64,000 bases of DNA from JAGLOK01 sp963676355 (lineage in GTDB: Bacteria > Bacillota > Clostridia > Christensenellales > UMGS416): contig OY781093.1 in assembly GCA_963676355.1 (NCBI GenBank), positions 62,001 to 126,000 on the forward strand, read 5' to 3'. This document shows positions 26,052 through 34,094 of this stretch, in pieces; position 1 is the stretch's first letter, and every line of letters begins with the position of its first letter. The notes under the pieces are model-generated. The model saw only the letters and a program-made list of their open reading frames with translations. It did no database searches and was not told the DNA's origin. The translations under genes were made by a program, and so were the position numbers.

Positions 26052-26795
26052 TTAAGATATAAATTTTAAAACAACTTCTGTGTATTCTTCGGGATTTCTT
26101 ACACTCAGCTCTCCATGCCCAAAATTTTCAAGAGTGTTAAGCTTAGAGTTTTTTATGGATTCAGCAAGTAATTTTGCAGATTTTTTCATGATCGAAACTT
26201 CTTTTCCCCCAACTAAAACTAAAGTTCTGGCAGTCGTATCTTTAATTTTTTCTGGTAGCGGATAGCTGCTATTGCTTTTTGTAATGTTTATAAGAGTTTC
26301 TTTTTTCATTGCAGAGCTTTGTTCAAAATATGTCTCAAACATATCATCTGTAATCAAAAGCGTTTTTGCCTGCATTTTGGCAAACCACCTTTTGCTTATA
26401 AGAGGGTAAGTTAAATCGCATGCAAATTTTGCTGCCTTGCTTACAAAATTCATTGGATATACCAACGCACTTTCTATAATCGCATATTCTGCAATATCTG
26501 GGCTGTTGGCAAGCATTTCAACCACTATCTGAGCACCTATCGACAATCCGCACAAAGCCAAAACCTTACTGTCGCATTCTTTTTTTATATAGCTAATTAA
26601 TTTTTCAGCAGAATCCTTGATACTTAAAAAAACAGTATCACAATCCTCTCCGTGCCCATCAATAACGGGAACAATCAATCTATATTCGTTTTTAAACAGT
26701 TCAATTTGTTTTTCCCATTGCCACCACGAAAGCCCTCCGCCATGAATCAAAACAATTGCCTTTTTGCTTTTATCTCCAAATTCTTTTACTAACAC
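26052..26795 (-). CDS. Alpha/beta hydrolase
   Basis: About 247 residues. The oxyanion HGGG appears in VLIHGGGLSWWQWEKQ. The nucleophile elbow is CGLSIGAQIV, and the candidate catalytic His is in NFGHGELS near the C-terminus. The arrangement matches the MhpC/esterase type. The start is set at GTG 26795, since AAGGGAG lies six bases upstream. The ATG at 26825 falls inside the terminator hairpin of the preceding gene. Substrate unknown. Confidence 0.82.
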   Translation of the reverse strand: MLVKEFGDKSKKAIVLIHGGGLSWWQWEKQIELFKNEYRLIVPVIDGHGEDCDTVFLSIKDSAEKLISYIKKECDSKVLALCGLSIGAQIVVEMLANSPDIAEYAIIESALVYPMNFVSKAAKFACDLTYPLISKRWFAKMQAKTLLITDDMFETYFEQSSAMKKETLINITKSNSSYPLPEKIKDTTARTLVLVGGKEVSIMKKSAKLLAESIKNSKLNTLENFGHGELSVRNPEEYTEVVLKFIS

Positions 26796-26813
26796 AATAT
26801 TCTCCCTTAAAAC

Positions 26814-26838
26814 AAAACAGCGCATAATGCGCTGTTTT
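26814..26838 (-). terminator. Terminator after the YbjQ-like gene
   Basis: Perfect stem AAAACAGCGCAT/ATGCGCTGTTTT followed by T-rich sequence on the minus strand, just before the ribosome site of the hydrolase gene. Confidence 0.75.
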
Positions 26839-26852
26839 GCTTAATTGTAATT

Positions 26853-27170
26853 TTACTCGTCGTGAAGCTTCACAGCAGTACCGTAAGCCATCACTTCTGC
26901 CGCACCCTGCATAACTGCCGCAGAAGCATAGCGAACATTTATAACAGCATCCGCTCCTTGGCTTTGGGCATCTTCCACCATGCGCTTTGTGGCTTTTGCA
27001 CGTGCTTCATTCATCATTTCAGAATATTGCTTCAGCTCGCCGCCCACCAGTGTTTTAAAGCCGCTCATTATGTCTTTACCTATGTTTTTAGACTGAATGA
27101 TTGAGCCTCTTGCCATGCCCAGTATCTCGATTTTCTTTCCCGGAATATAGTCAATATTTACTAAGATCAT
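26853..27170 (-). CDS. YbjQ/UPF0145 family protein
   Basis: A small soluble protein of 105 residues. IPGKKIEILGMARGSIIQSKN at its start, the central SEMMNEARAKATKRM and GADAVINVRYASAAV are the hallmarks of the YbjQ family, whose members form pentameric assemblies of unknown function. Its start overlaps the end of the preceding small membrane protein by 20 bases, indicating co-translation. It is the last gene of the GntR-headed operon. Confidence 0.88.
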   Translation of the reverse strand: MILVNIDYIPGKKIEILGMARGSIIQSKNIGKDIMSGFKTLVGGELKQYSEMMNEARAKATKRMVEDAQSQGADAVINVRYASAAVMQGAAEVMAYGTAVKLHDE

Positions 27171-27381
27171 CGTTTTTATCCTCCTCTATTTCTTTTAAAC
27201 GCCTTTTGAGCGTTATAATTAATGCCACAGCGGCTCCTGTTCCTGCAATCGCAAAAATAATTCCGATAGCAGACATTAAGACCCCCATATTCATAAGCAG
27301 AATAAATACTGCACCTGCGTAGAGAACAACTAATGTAACCGCAATCATAATAATAAAAACTGGCGCTATCTTTTCTTTCAT
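27151..27381 (-). CDS. Small two-helix membrane protein
   Basis: 76 residues with two hydrophobic helices (about 5-28 and 31-52) and a charged tail (KRRLKEIEEDKNDDLSKY). AAAGGAGGAG directly before the ATG at 27381 decides the start; the longer in-frame form lacks a site. Not recognised. It sits in an operon between a DUF1648/DUF5808 membrane protein and a YbjQ-like protein. Confidence 0.7.
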   Translation of the reverse strand: MKEKIAPVFIIMIAVTLVVLYAGAVFILLMNMGVLMSAIGIIFAIAGTGAAVALIITLKRRLKEIEEDKNDDLSKY

Positions 27382-27394
27382 AACTCCTCCTTTA

Positions 27395-28480
27395 TTATCT
27401 GCCCAAAAGCAGACTACCTGCCACAACGGCCAAAATCACCGCCATGAATATCCATGCCCCCGGACGCGCAAAGTTTACCGTATAGCCTATCCCGAATCTC
27501 TTTTCCACAAACAAGGAAGGATCTTTTCGGTTCACATAAAACATGCCCTTCTTCCAGTATATATCGTCTTCCCTGTTAATGCTGTCGCTTTGTTTTGCAT
27601 CCGATGAACTTTTTAGCCTTGATCCCGACTGCCCATATAAAATGGAGAGAACAACAGTTGCTAAAATTAACGCACTTGTAAAAATAATCGAACCAATATA
27701 AGCTATATTATTTAAAATTCCCAAAAACTCCAGTTGAATCAACACAAAAAGCAAAAGCATTCCCATACCACCAAATACAGTAAAGCACGACCATGCGTAT
27801 CTGTGTTTTGCATTTTTTTGCGCGCTTGCTTTTGCGTCATCCGCTGAAAGCTCGGGGCGCGCCCTTTTTATAGAATAGTATATAAAGCCAAAAACCAGCG
27901 CTATAAGAAGCTGTGTTGCAGGCATTATAAGCAATATCCCAAATGATTTTTGAGCATATTCTTGACTTCCATCGGCATTCATGCGAATTAAAACATTCTC
28001 CGGCATATCCGCATAGAAGTATAATCCAGCAACCACTGTTAATATAATAATTATCGCATAGGCTATAAACCACATTTTGCTGACCGCAATTTTTCTTGTG
28101 CTAAAAGTGGTGTCAGCCACAGCGGAAGGTTTAGTTATCTCCGACCAGTTCAGCTCAATCTTTATATTTTTTGCTTTGTTATGCATGTAAATATACAATA
28201 TACTCCAACAAAGCATCATTCCAAAAAAAAGCGCTGTGCTTAAATATGCCTGATTTTCGGCAGAGAAATTTCTTATTCCTAACAATAAAACCAGAACGAA
28301 CACTGCTCCCAGCAAAAGGGTCACTACGCTATAAGCTTTGCGCATTTTCTTTGCTCTTTTTTCGCCATAGAAAGATTCAGGCGCACTTATTCCAAAGAAA
28401 TTATCTTTTCTTGTCAAATAAGGCATCAAAGTAAAAATTATGATCACAGGTATAAAACCAATTAAATAGCTAAATATCAT
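27395..28480 (-). CDS. DUF1648/DUF5808-type membrane protein
   Basis: 361 residues with about eight helices. A DUF1648-like stretch is near residue 165 (VLIRMNADGSQEYAQKSFG). The C-terminal part WKKGMFYVNRKDPSLFVEKR, then FGIGYTVNFARPGAW, is the DUF5808 pattern. Such proteins are usually encoded beside GntR regulators of the YtrA type, exactly as here, where the regulator ends one base upstream. A membrane stress role is suggested only by association. Confidence 0.82.
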   Translation of the reverse strand: MIFSYLIGFIPVIIIFTLMPYLTRKDNFFGISAPESFYGEKRAKKMRKAYSVVTLLLGAVFVLVLLLGIRNFSAENQAYLSTALFFGMMLCWSILYIYMHNKAKNIKIELNWSEITKPSAVADTTFSTRKIAVSKMWFIAYAIIIILTVVAGLYFYADMPENVLIRMNADGSQEYAQKSFGILLIMPATQLLIALVFGFIYYSIKRARPELSADDAKASAQKNAKHRYAWSCFTVFGGMGMLLLFVLIQLEFLGILNNIAYIGSIIFTSALILATVVLSILYGQSGSRLKSSSDAKQSDSINREDDIYWKKGMFYVNRKDPSLFVEKRFGIGYTVNFARPGAWIFMAVILAVVAGSLLLGR

Positions 28481-28481
28481 A

Positions 28482-28868
28482 TTATTCCTTCTTTTCTATC
28501 TCATCAAATTTTTGCTTTAAAAGCTCAAGCAATTTTTCTTTTTCAATAGATCGGCTTTTAGCTTCCGCGCATATTACAGAAAGGTTTTCAGATATCTTCT
28601 GTATATCTTCATCTGTTGCAGCATAATCTTTTTTAGGCTTAACTATAGCACCTTTTCCTTTATGCATGGTGAAAAAGCCTTCATTTGCCAACTGATTATA
28701 CGCCTTGCTAACAGTATGCATGTTTATTGCAAGGCTTGAAGCAAGCTGACGCACAGAAGGAAGCACTTCTCCTTCTTTAAGCTCACCCTTCGCAAGGGCC
28801 ATAACTATATTTTCTTTAAGTTGCTGATAAAGCGGCTTATCGCTTTCAAGCATCAGTTTTACTATCAT
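28482..28868 (-). CDS. GntR-family regulator, YtrA subfamily
   Basis: 128 residues: an N-terminal winged helix (PLYQQLKENIVMALAKGEL, then LPSVRQLASSLAINMHTVSK) and a short helical C-terminal region with no ligand-binding domain. It is the first gene of a four-gene operon. A perfect 23-bp palindrome ten bases before its start is the probable operator, so it most likely represses its own operon. Confidence 0.92.
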   Translation of the reverse strand: MIVKLMLESDKPLYQQLKENIVMALAKGELKEGEVLPSVRQLASSLAINMHTVSKAYNQLANEGFFTMHKGKGAIVKPKKDYAATDEDIQKISENLSVICAEAKSRSIEKEKLLELLKQKFDEIEKKE

Positions 28869-28878
28869 ACACCCCTCA

Positions 28879-28901
28879 CTGTTATATAAATTATATAACA
28901 G
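28879..28901. promoter_or_regulatory. 23-bp perfect palindrome, probable GntR operator
   Basis: CTGTTATATAA, a central A, then TTATATAACAG. It is perfect over both 11-base arms and includes a TATAA core that could overlap the -10 region, placed directly upstream of the gntR start. Position and symmetry fit autorepression. Confidence 0.75.
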
Positions 28902-29004
28902 TTGTTGTGAACAATCAAATATTATTTTCTTAATGTTTTTTCGTGATTTTTTCTTAATATTTCATTAATTTGCTCTAATATATTAAATATTTTAATATTT
29001 CCTC

Positions 29005-29032
29005 TTGATTTTATTAAATATTTTGATATAAT
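29005..29032 (+). promoter_or_regulatory. Promoter of the DUF2089 operon
   Basis: TTGATT, a 16-base spacer and consensus TATAAT, ending about 30 bases before the start codon of the DUF2089 gene. Confidence 0.6.
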
Positions 29033-29063
29033 TCAGTTGTAAGTTGAAAAAGGAGTGAAAATT

Positions 29064-29426
29064 ATGGCAAGAAAACACCCGATACCCGAATCATGTCCGG
29101 TATGTTCAGGGAAATATGTAGTGTCTCAACTGAGATGCTCATCCTGCGGCACAAAGCTTGAAGGCAACTTCTCATCCGGCGCATTTTCAGGGCTTAATGA
29201 AAAACAGCAGAATTTTATAATGGTGTTTTTGAAAAACAGAGGGAATATACAAAACACCGGCAAGGAACTTGGAATATCCTATCCTACAGTGAAAAACCGC
29301 TTGGATGAGGCACTGAAAGAAATGGGTTTATTCGTAGAAAACGAAAGCGACATACTCGCTAAGGTCAAATCCGGCGAAATATCAATAGAAGAAGCCGCTA
29401 AGATAATCGCGGCGATGAAAAAGTGA
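29064..29426 (+). CDS. DUF2089 family protein
   Basis: 120 residues. An N-terminal zinc-ribbon (CPVCSGKY, then CSSCGTKL) precedes a helix-turn-helix-like segment (NIQNTGKELGISYPTVKNRL). This is the DUF2089 pattern of putative transcription regulators. ATG at 29064 follows AAAGGAG with good spacing; the GTG at 29055 overlaps that site. It heads an operon with a beta-helix repeat protein and a TM2 protein and may regulate it. Confidence 0.85.
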   Translation: MARKHPIPESCPVCSGKYVVSQLRCSSCGTKLEGNFSSGAFSGLNEKQQNFIMVFLKNRGNIQNTGKELGISYPTVKNRLDEALKEMGLFVENESDILAKVKSGEISIEEAAKIIAAMKK

Positions 29427-29435
29427 GGTATCATC

Positions 29436-30056
29436 ATGGGCAGAGATATAAGCGAAATCTTAAAAGATTATAAAGAAGGAAAAATAACAGAGGAACAGTG
29501 CCGACAAGAGCTCAAAGAACAGGGCATCAATATGGATAGCGAAAAATCCAACCCAAAGGGCGAAAGATCATACGGCGATGGCAGCAGCAAAGATTTTTGG
29601 GCTTCTCTTGGCTACACTTTCTCAAAGCTGGGCGACGGGCTGGAAGATGCATTTAGTGGCGCGAAAGATGCTTGGAATGAAAAGCTTACAATCGAAGGTG
29701 ACATAGAGGGCGATTACCATGGCGACCTAAAAGCTAAGGTGATTGGAGACATCAACGGGTCTCTCAAGGGCAATCTTTTCGGAACCGTTCTCGGCGATAT
29801 CAACGGAGACGTGGAAGGAAATGTTCTGGGTTCAATTAAAGGCGATGTTAACGGAGACATCAAAGGCTCCATTATGGGAAAGGTCGGCGGAGACATCAAT
29901 GGTGATGTAGAGTCTGTCTTGGGAGTCGTGTCCGGCGACGTTTTTGGCGATGTTCACGGCTCTGTAATGGGAGTTATAAGAGGCGATGTTCATGGTACTG
30001 TGCGCGGTTCTATCCTTGGAAAGGTGCACGGAAGGATTATGGGTAACAAACAATGA
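29436..30056 (+). CDS. Gly/Asp repeat protein, probable beta-helix (bactofilin-like)
   Basis: 206 residues. The N-terminus has an SHOCT-like helical segment (ILKDYKEGKITEEQCRQEL). From about residue 88 to 205 it is built of short repeats of the form GD(V/I)xGD or GS(V/I)xGx, about twenty units, for example GDVNGDIKGSIMGKV. Such hexad-like repeats predict a right-handed or bactofilin-like beta-helix capable of polymerising. No signal peptide, so cytoplasmic or membrane-associated through partners. Function not known. Confidence 0.75.
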   Translation: MGRDISEILKDYKEGKITEEQCRQELKEQGINMDSEKSNPKGERSYGDGSSKDFWASLGYTFSKLGDGLEDAFSGAKDAWNEKLTIEGDIEGDYHGDLKAKVIGDINGSLKGNLFGTVLGDINGDVEGNVLGSIKGDVNGDIKGSIMGKVGGDINGDVESVLGVVSGDVFGDVHGSVMGVIRGDVHGTVRGSILGKVHGRIMGNKQ

Positions 30057-30262
30057 TTATAAAAGCACAAAGCATATCATTGGAACATAGCTTTGGTCGC
30101 AATGCAAAGCATGTGTCCAAAAAAATCTCTAAAGCAAAACAGAAGAACAAGCAAAAGTATAGCTTGCCCATCTCTTCCCTTTATCCAGGAGACAAGGCAG
30201 AAAAGGTTTATGCAGAAAGCTATATATACTATCTGAATGATTCATTCAGAAAACTAATTTAA
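30053..30262 (+). CDS. Small basic hypothetical protein
   Basis: 69 residues, Lys/Ser-rich in the first half (HVSKKISKAKQKNKQKYS). Its ATG overlaps the stop of the preceding gene (ATGA), and it ends 13 bases before the TM2 gene. Overlap and same-strand spacing support a real coupled gene, but I recognise no domain. Confidence 0.45.
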   Translation: MIIKAQSISLEHSFGRNAKHVSKKISKAKQKNKQKYSLPISSLYPGDKAEKVYAESYIYYLNDSFRKLI

Positions 30263-30275
30263 GGTAGGAAATAAA

Positions 30276-30503
30276 ATGACTTACACAATGAAATATTCAC
30301 CAAAATCCAGAATGATTACGCTGCTATTGGCTATATTCCTTGGAGAGATTGGAATACACCGCTTCTATGCGGGAAAAGTTGGCACAGGTATACTATACCT
30401 TTGCACAGGAGGACTTTTTGGCATAGGTTGGATAGTTGATGTGATAATGATAGCAATGGGTTCCTTTACAGACAAAAGCCGTGCGTTCATTAAAATCTGG
30501 TAA
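30276..30503 (+). CDS. TM2 domain protein
   Basis: 75 residues, two membrane helices (about 12-33 and 41-62) joined by the TM2 signature GEIGIHRFYAGKVGTG and ending GWIVDVIMIA. Last gene of the DUF2089 operon. AAGGTAGG precedes the ATG. TM2 proteins often accompany zinc-ribbon or SHOCT proteins; role unknown. Confidence 0.88.
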   Translation: MTYTMKYSPKSRMITLLLAIFLGEIGIHRFYAGKVGTGILYLCTGGLFGIGWIVDVIMIAMGSFTDKSRAFIKIW

Positions 30504-30535
30504 AACTTAAAAATCAACTCTTCTTATAAATCGCT

Positions 30536-30561
30536 AAGGCCGGTGTCTGCCGGCTTTTTTT
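30536..30561 (+). terminator. Terminator of the DUF2089 operon
   Basis: GCCGG/CCGGC core stem extended by A-T and G-T pairs, loop TGTCTG, followed by seven T. Confidence 0.85.
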
Positions 30562-30728
30562 ATTCCTCAAAAAACTCTAAACTATTATTATGCTTTTTCA
30601 CTCGAAACTTATCTCAATATAGATTAACTTACAAATTACTATTTAAATAGAAATTATAGTTGTAATATAATAAGAATAACCATATAATATTAATGTTGAT
30701 TATTTTTATCAGATATAAGGAGCGATAA

Positions 30729-31391
30729 ATGCAAACTTATTTAGAACCAATCTTCAATGTAGCATATCTAATTGTCGTTATGACTCTTGGCATAATTATT
30801 CTGTCAAAAAATACTGAATATCGACTTTTTGGTTTATTAGCCGTTATACTGGATGCAGGAGATTCTTTTCATCTCATACCTAGAATATATAGCACCTTAA
30901 CAGGCACATTCAACGAAAATTATGTGTCCCTTGGATTTGGCAAACTTGTAACTTCAATAACCATGACAGCTTTTTATGTGCTTTTATATCACTTTTGGCG
31001 ACGTCGATATAAAATTACCAACAAAAAATCACTCACTTATATAATATATATTTTGGCAGCAATCAGAGTTGCACTCTGCTTTTTCCCTCAAAACAGATGG
31101 ATGTCACAAAACCCTTCCTACCTTTGGGGCATATACAGAAACATACCGTTTCTTATAATGGGAATTATAATAGCTGTGATTTTTTACAAACAGCCAAGAA
31201 AACACAATGACGTGTTCTTTAAAAACGCCTGGCTTGCCATATCGCTTTCTTTTGCTTTTTATTTGATAGTTGTGGTTTTCGCTTCAACTGTTTCTATTCT
31301 AGGAATGCTCATGATTCCTAAAACGCTGTGCTATGTATGGCTGGTTGTTATGGGTTATCGAGCATTTAGAAAAGATCTTGAAACCGCATAG
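30729..31391 (+). CDS. Polytopic membrane protein, unknown
   Basis: 220 residues with about seven hydrophobic helices and short polar loops. No catalytic motif recognised. AAGGAGC lies before the ATG. It stands alone between two terminators, so it is transcribed as a single gene. Charged segments such as FWRRRYKITNKKS after the third helix suggest cytoplasmic loops. Confidence 0.7.
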   Translation: MQTYLEPIFNVAYLIVVMTLGIIILSKNTEYRLFGLLAVILDAGDSFHLIPRIYSTLTGTFNENYVSLGFGKLVTSITMTAFYVLLYHFWRRRYKITNKKSLTYIIYILAAIRVALCFFPQNRWMSQNPSYLWGIYRNIPFLIMGIIIAVIFYKQPRKHNDVFFKNAWLAISLSFAFYLIVVVFASTVSILGMLMIPKTLCYVWLVVMGYRAFRKDLETA

Positions 31392-31418
31392 AAATACTTT
31401 GTGTTTATAGCCAATATA

Positions 31419-31444
31419 AAAGGAAGCATTTCTGCTTCCTTTTA
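31419..31444. terminator. Bidirectional terminator
   Basis: An 11-bp perfect stem AAAAGGAAGCA/TGCTTCCTTTT with loop TTTC, between a plus-strand membrane gene and the end of tex on the minus strand; A/T runs on both sides suit both directions. Confidence 0.85.
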
Positions 31445-31455
31445 TGTATACTGCT

Positions 31456-33600
31456 CTATAGTTTCATTGACAGCGATATCCTTTTTTTATCTTCATCCAC
31501 GCTTAAGACCCTTACCTTTACAACATCTCCAACTTTTACAATGTCTGAAGGATGCTTTACAAAACTGTCGCTCAGCTGAGAAATATGAACCAAACCATCT
31601 TGGTGCACTCCAATGTCAACAAACGCGCCAAAGTCTATGACATTTCGCACTGTGCCTGTAAGTTCCATGCCTTCTTTTAGATCCGCCATTGTCATAATGT
31701 CACTTCTAAGCATTGGAGGCGGCAACTCATCACGTATATCACGCCCGGGTTTAAGCAATTCTTGCACTATATCTTTAAGTGTCGGAACACCAACGCCGCA
31801 CGCATCAGCAACTGTTTTTTCTCCCATATCCTGAATTTGCTTCGGTAGATCTTTCAAACCATTGTTTGCAATATCTGAAAGTTTATAATCAAAAAGGTTA
31901 AGAAGTTTTTTTGCAGAATCATACGACTCGGGATGAACAGAAGTATTATCCAGAATATTTTTGCCATCAGGTATGCGCAAAAATCCTGCGCTCTGCTCAA
32001 ATGCCTTTGGTCCCAGCTTAGATACCTTTTTAATATCACTTCGTTTTTTAAAGCTTCCTTCTTTGTCTCTGTATGCAACTATATTGCTTGCAACGGCAGC
32101 ACTTAATCCTGATATATGTGACAACAATGAGCTTGATGCTGTGTTTATATCAACACCCACCGAGTTTACACAGTCTTCAACAACGCCGCCCAATGCAGTG
32201 CTGAGCCTTGTTTTTGGCATATCGTGCTGGTATTGCCCCACCCCAATTGACTGCGGATCTATTTTTACAAGCTCTGCAAGTGGGTCTTGCAGCCTTCTTG
32301 CAATTGATACCGCACTTCTAATGGAGACATCAAACTGCGGAAATTCTTTTGCCGCAAGCTTTGATGCAGAATACACAGATGCCCCCGATTCATTTACCAC
32401 CATATACTGAAGCTTTTTATCTATTTCCCCTATAAGTTCAGCCACAAATATCTCAGATTCTTTTGATGCTGTTCCATTTCCAATTGAGATAATATCAACA
32501 CTATGCTTTTCAATCAGGGCTTTGAGCTTTGCTTTTGCTTCTTCGATCTTATTAACAGGTGGCGTGGGATATATCACTGTAGTATCTAAGACTTTGCCCG
32601 TTTCATCAACAACCGCGATTTTACATCCCGTGCGATAAGCAGGGTCCAGCCCGAGCGTGACCTTTCCCTTTATTGGCGGCTGCAAAAGCAGCGGTTTTAA
32701 GTTTAACGCAAACATTCCAATCGCGTGTTCATTCGCCCTATCCGTCAATTCATTTCTTACTTCGCGTTCAATTGAAGGCTTAATGAGTCTTTCCCAAGAA
32801 TCCTTTAAAGCTTCTTTTACATATTTTGTTGTAATGCTTGCCTTTTTCGCGAACTTTTCGTTTAGCCTAAATAAAGCTTCCTCTTCGGAAATATTTATTT
32901 TTACTTTTAAATGTCCTTCTTTTTCACCTCGGTTTAAAGCAAGGATTCTATAGCCCGGAATTTTACTTACCGATTCACTATATTGATAATACAATGTATA
33001 AACCGACTCATCATCTTCTTTGCCTTGAGATTCTACCATTCCTTCTCGCATAGCGTGTGACCTAAGGGTTTTTCTTATCTGGGCATCGTCACTTGCAATT
33101 TCAGCGATAATATCCTTTGCGCCATCAATCGCCTGCTCGATATTTTCAATTCCTTTTTCCTCGTCAATATACCGCTTTGCGATATCATCGATATTACCCG
33201 ACTTCATATCTTGTTTTAAAATGATTTCCGCTAGCGGTAGAAGCCCCGCTTCTTTGGCAATGGTTGCTCTTGTTCTTCTTTTTTTCTTATAGGGTCTATA
33301 TATATCTTCAATTTCCGCCATAGTTTTGGCTTTATCAATAGCCGACGCAATTGCATCCGTCATCTTATCTTGGGATGCTATACTCTCTGTTATTTCTTCT
33401 TTTCGCTTTTCAAGGTTTCTTAAATACGTCAGTCTATCAGATAGGTCTCGCAAAACCTGATCATCCAGCGATCCTGTCATTTCTTTTCTGTATCTTGCTA
33501 TAAAAGGAATGGTGTTTTGTTCATCTATTAATGTAATTATATTTGAAACATACTTTTGATTGATATCAAATTCTTTTGCCAAGCTTGCCGCTATATTCAT
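31456..33600 (-). CDS. tex: Tex-type RNA-binding protein
   Basis: 714 residues. An N-terminal helical region (MNIAASLAKEFDINQKYVS) precedes a YqgF/RNase H-like domain (about 325-420, with LGLDPAYRTGCKIAVVDE). A helix-hairpin-helix region follows (about 490-560, with ASSSLLSHISGLSAAVASN). A C-terminal S1 domain (about 640-712) has GTVRNVIDFGAFVDIGVHQ. Domain order and length match Tex, a conserved nucleic-acid-binding transcription accessory factor. The start at 33600 is fixed by GGAGGAG; an in-frame ORF continues 63 codons further upstream but is not Tex-like. Confidence 0.94.
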   Translation of the reverse strand: MNIAASLAKEFDINQKYVSNIITLIDEQNTIPFIARYRKEMTGSLDDQVLRDLSDRLTYLRNLEKRKEEITESIASQDKMTDAIASAIDKAKTMAEIEDIYRPYKKKRRTRATIAKEAGLLPLAEIILKQDMKSGNIDDIAKRYIDEEKGIENIEQAIDGAKDIIAEIASDDAQIRKTLRSHAMREGMVESQGKEDDESVYTLYYQYSESVSKIPGYRILALNRGEKEGHLKVKINISEEEALFRLNEKFAKKASITTKYVKEALKDSWERLIKPSIEREVRNELTDRANEHAIGMFALNLKPLLLQPPIKGKVTLGLDPAYRTGCKIAVVDETGKVLDTTVIYPTPPVNKIEEAKAKLKALIEKHSVDIISIGNGTASKESEIFVAELIGEIDKKLQYMVVNESGASVYSASKLAAKEFPQFDVSIRSAVSIARRLQDPLAELVKIDPQSIGVGQYQHDMPKTRLSTALGGVVEDCVNSVGVDINTASSSLLSHISGLSAAVASNIVAYRDKEGSFKKRSDIKKVSKLGPKAFEQSAGFLRIPDGKNILDNTSVHPESYDSAKKLLNLFDYKLSDIANNGLKDLPKQIQDMGEKTVADACGVGVPTLKDIVQELLKPGRDIRDELPPPMLRSDIMTMADLKEGMELTGTVRNVIDFGAFVDIGVHQDGLVHISQLSDSFVKHPSDIVKVGDVVKVRVLSVDEDKKRISLSMKL

Positions 33601-33789
33601 ATTACTCCTCCAGTGTGGAATATATTCTATCATAAATAATATAAATAGGCACTTGGTTTGCAAGTATAATAGAAAACTTGGTCTATGCGTGACCTCTTCT
33701 TTGCTACCATCTTTAAAATTGATTAGATGTCTCTCCTCATTAGGTCCATACAAGTCCAAACCCCTTTTTATATATTCTTCTAACGCCAT
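33601..33789 (-). other. Open frame upstream of and continuous with tex
   Basis: 63 codons starting MALEEYIKRGLDLYGPNEER run without a stop into tex. The piece contains HRPSFLLYLQ and a hydrophobic run and matches nothing I recognise in Tex. A TATAAT-like box lies just before it. It may be a gene fragment fused by a lost stop or only chance open sequence, because tex has its own strong ribosome site. Confidence 0.3.
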
Positions 33790-33820
33790 CCTATCTCTCT
33801 ATCTCTTAATATTATATGAA

Positions 33821-33964
33821 AAAGGAAGTCTTCTGACTTCCTTTGAGGGTGTCAATAAAGTCCGCAACCTCTCAGGCTTTCGAAAAATCATACAAGACGG
33901 CGATTAGCAAATTGACGTTTGTGGGTTTTTCGACTGTCTGAAAGGAAGTCTTCTGACTTCCTTT
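33821..33964. repeat. Composite inverted-repeat element with two identical hairpins
   Basis: The hairpin AAAGGAAGTC-TTCT-GACTTCCTTT occurs twice (33821-33844 and 33941-33964). Between them is a longer imperfect inverted repeat: TCAGGCTTTCGAAAAATC near 33874-33891, against the complement of GGGTTTTTCGACTGTCTGA near 33923-33941. The same hairpin type with a CTGGTA tail follows the tRNA-Met copies at 46.2 and 48.8 kb. It could be a small mobile or REP-like element. Confidence 0.55.
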
Positions 33965-34094
33965 CTGGTAATGTTGAGATACTACAATATGAACATACTG
34001 CCAATAAAAATGCGAAATAATTGAGTTTGTCAAATATCTTAATTTAAAGCTTTTAAAATATCCCTTTCTTGTAATCAGACTTTTTGTTTTTATA

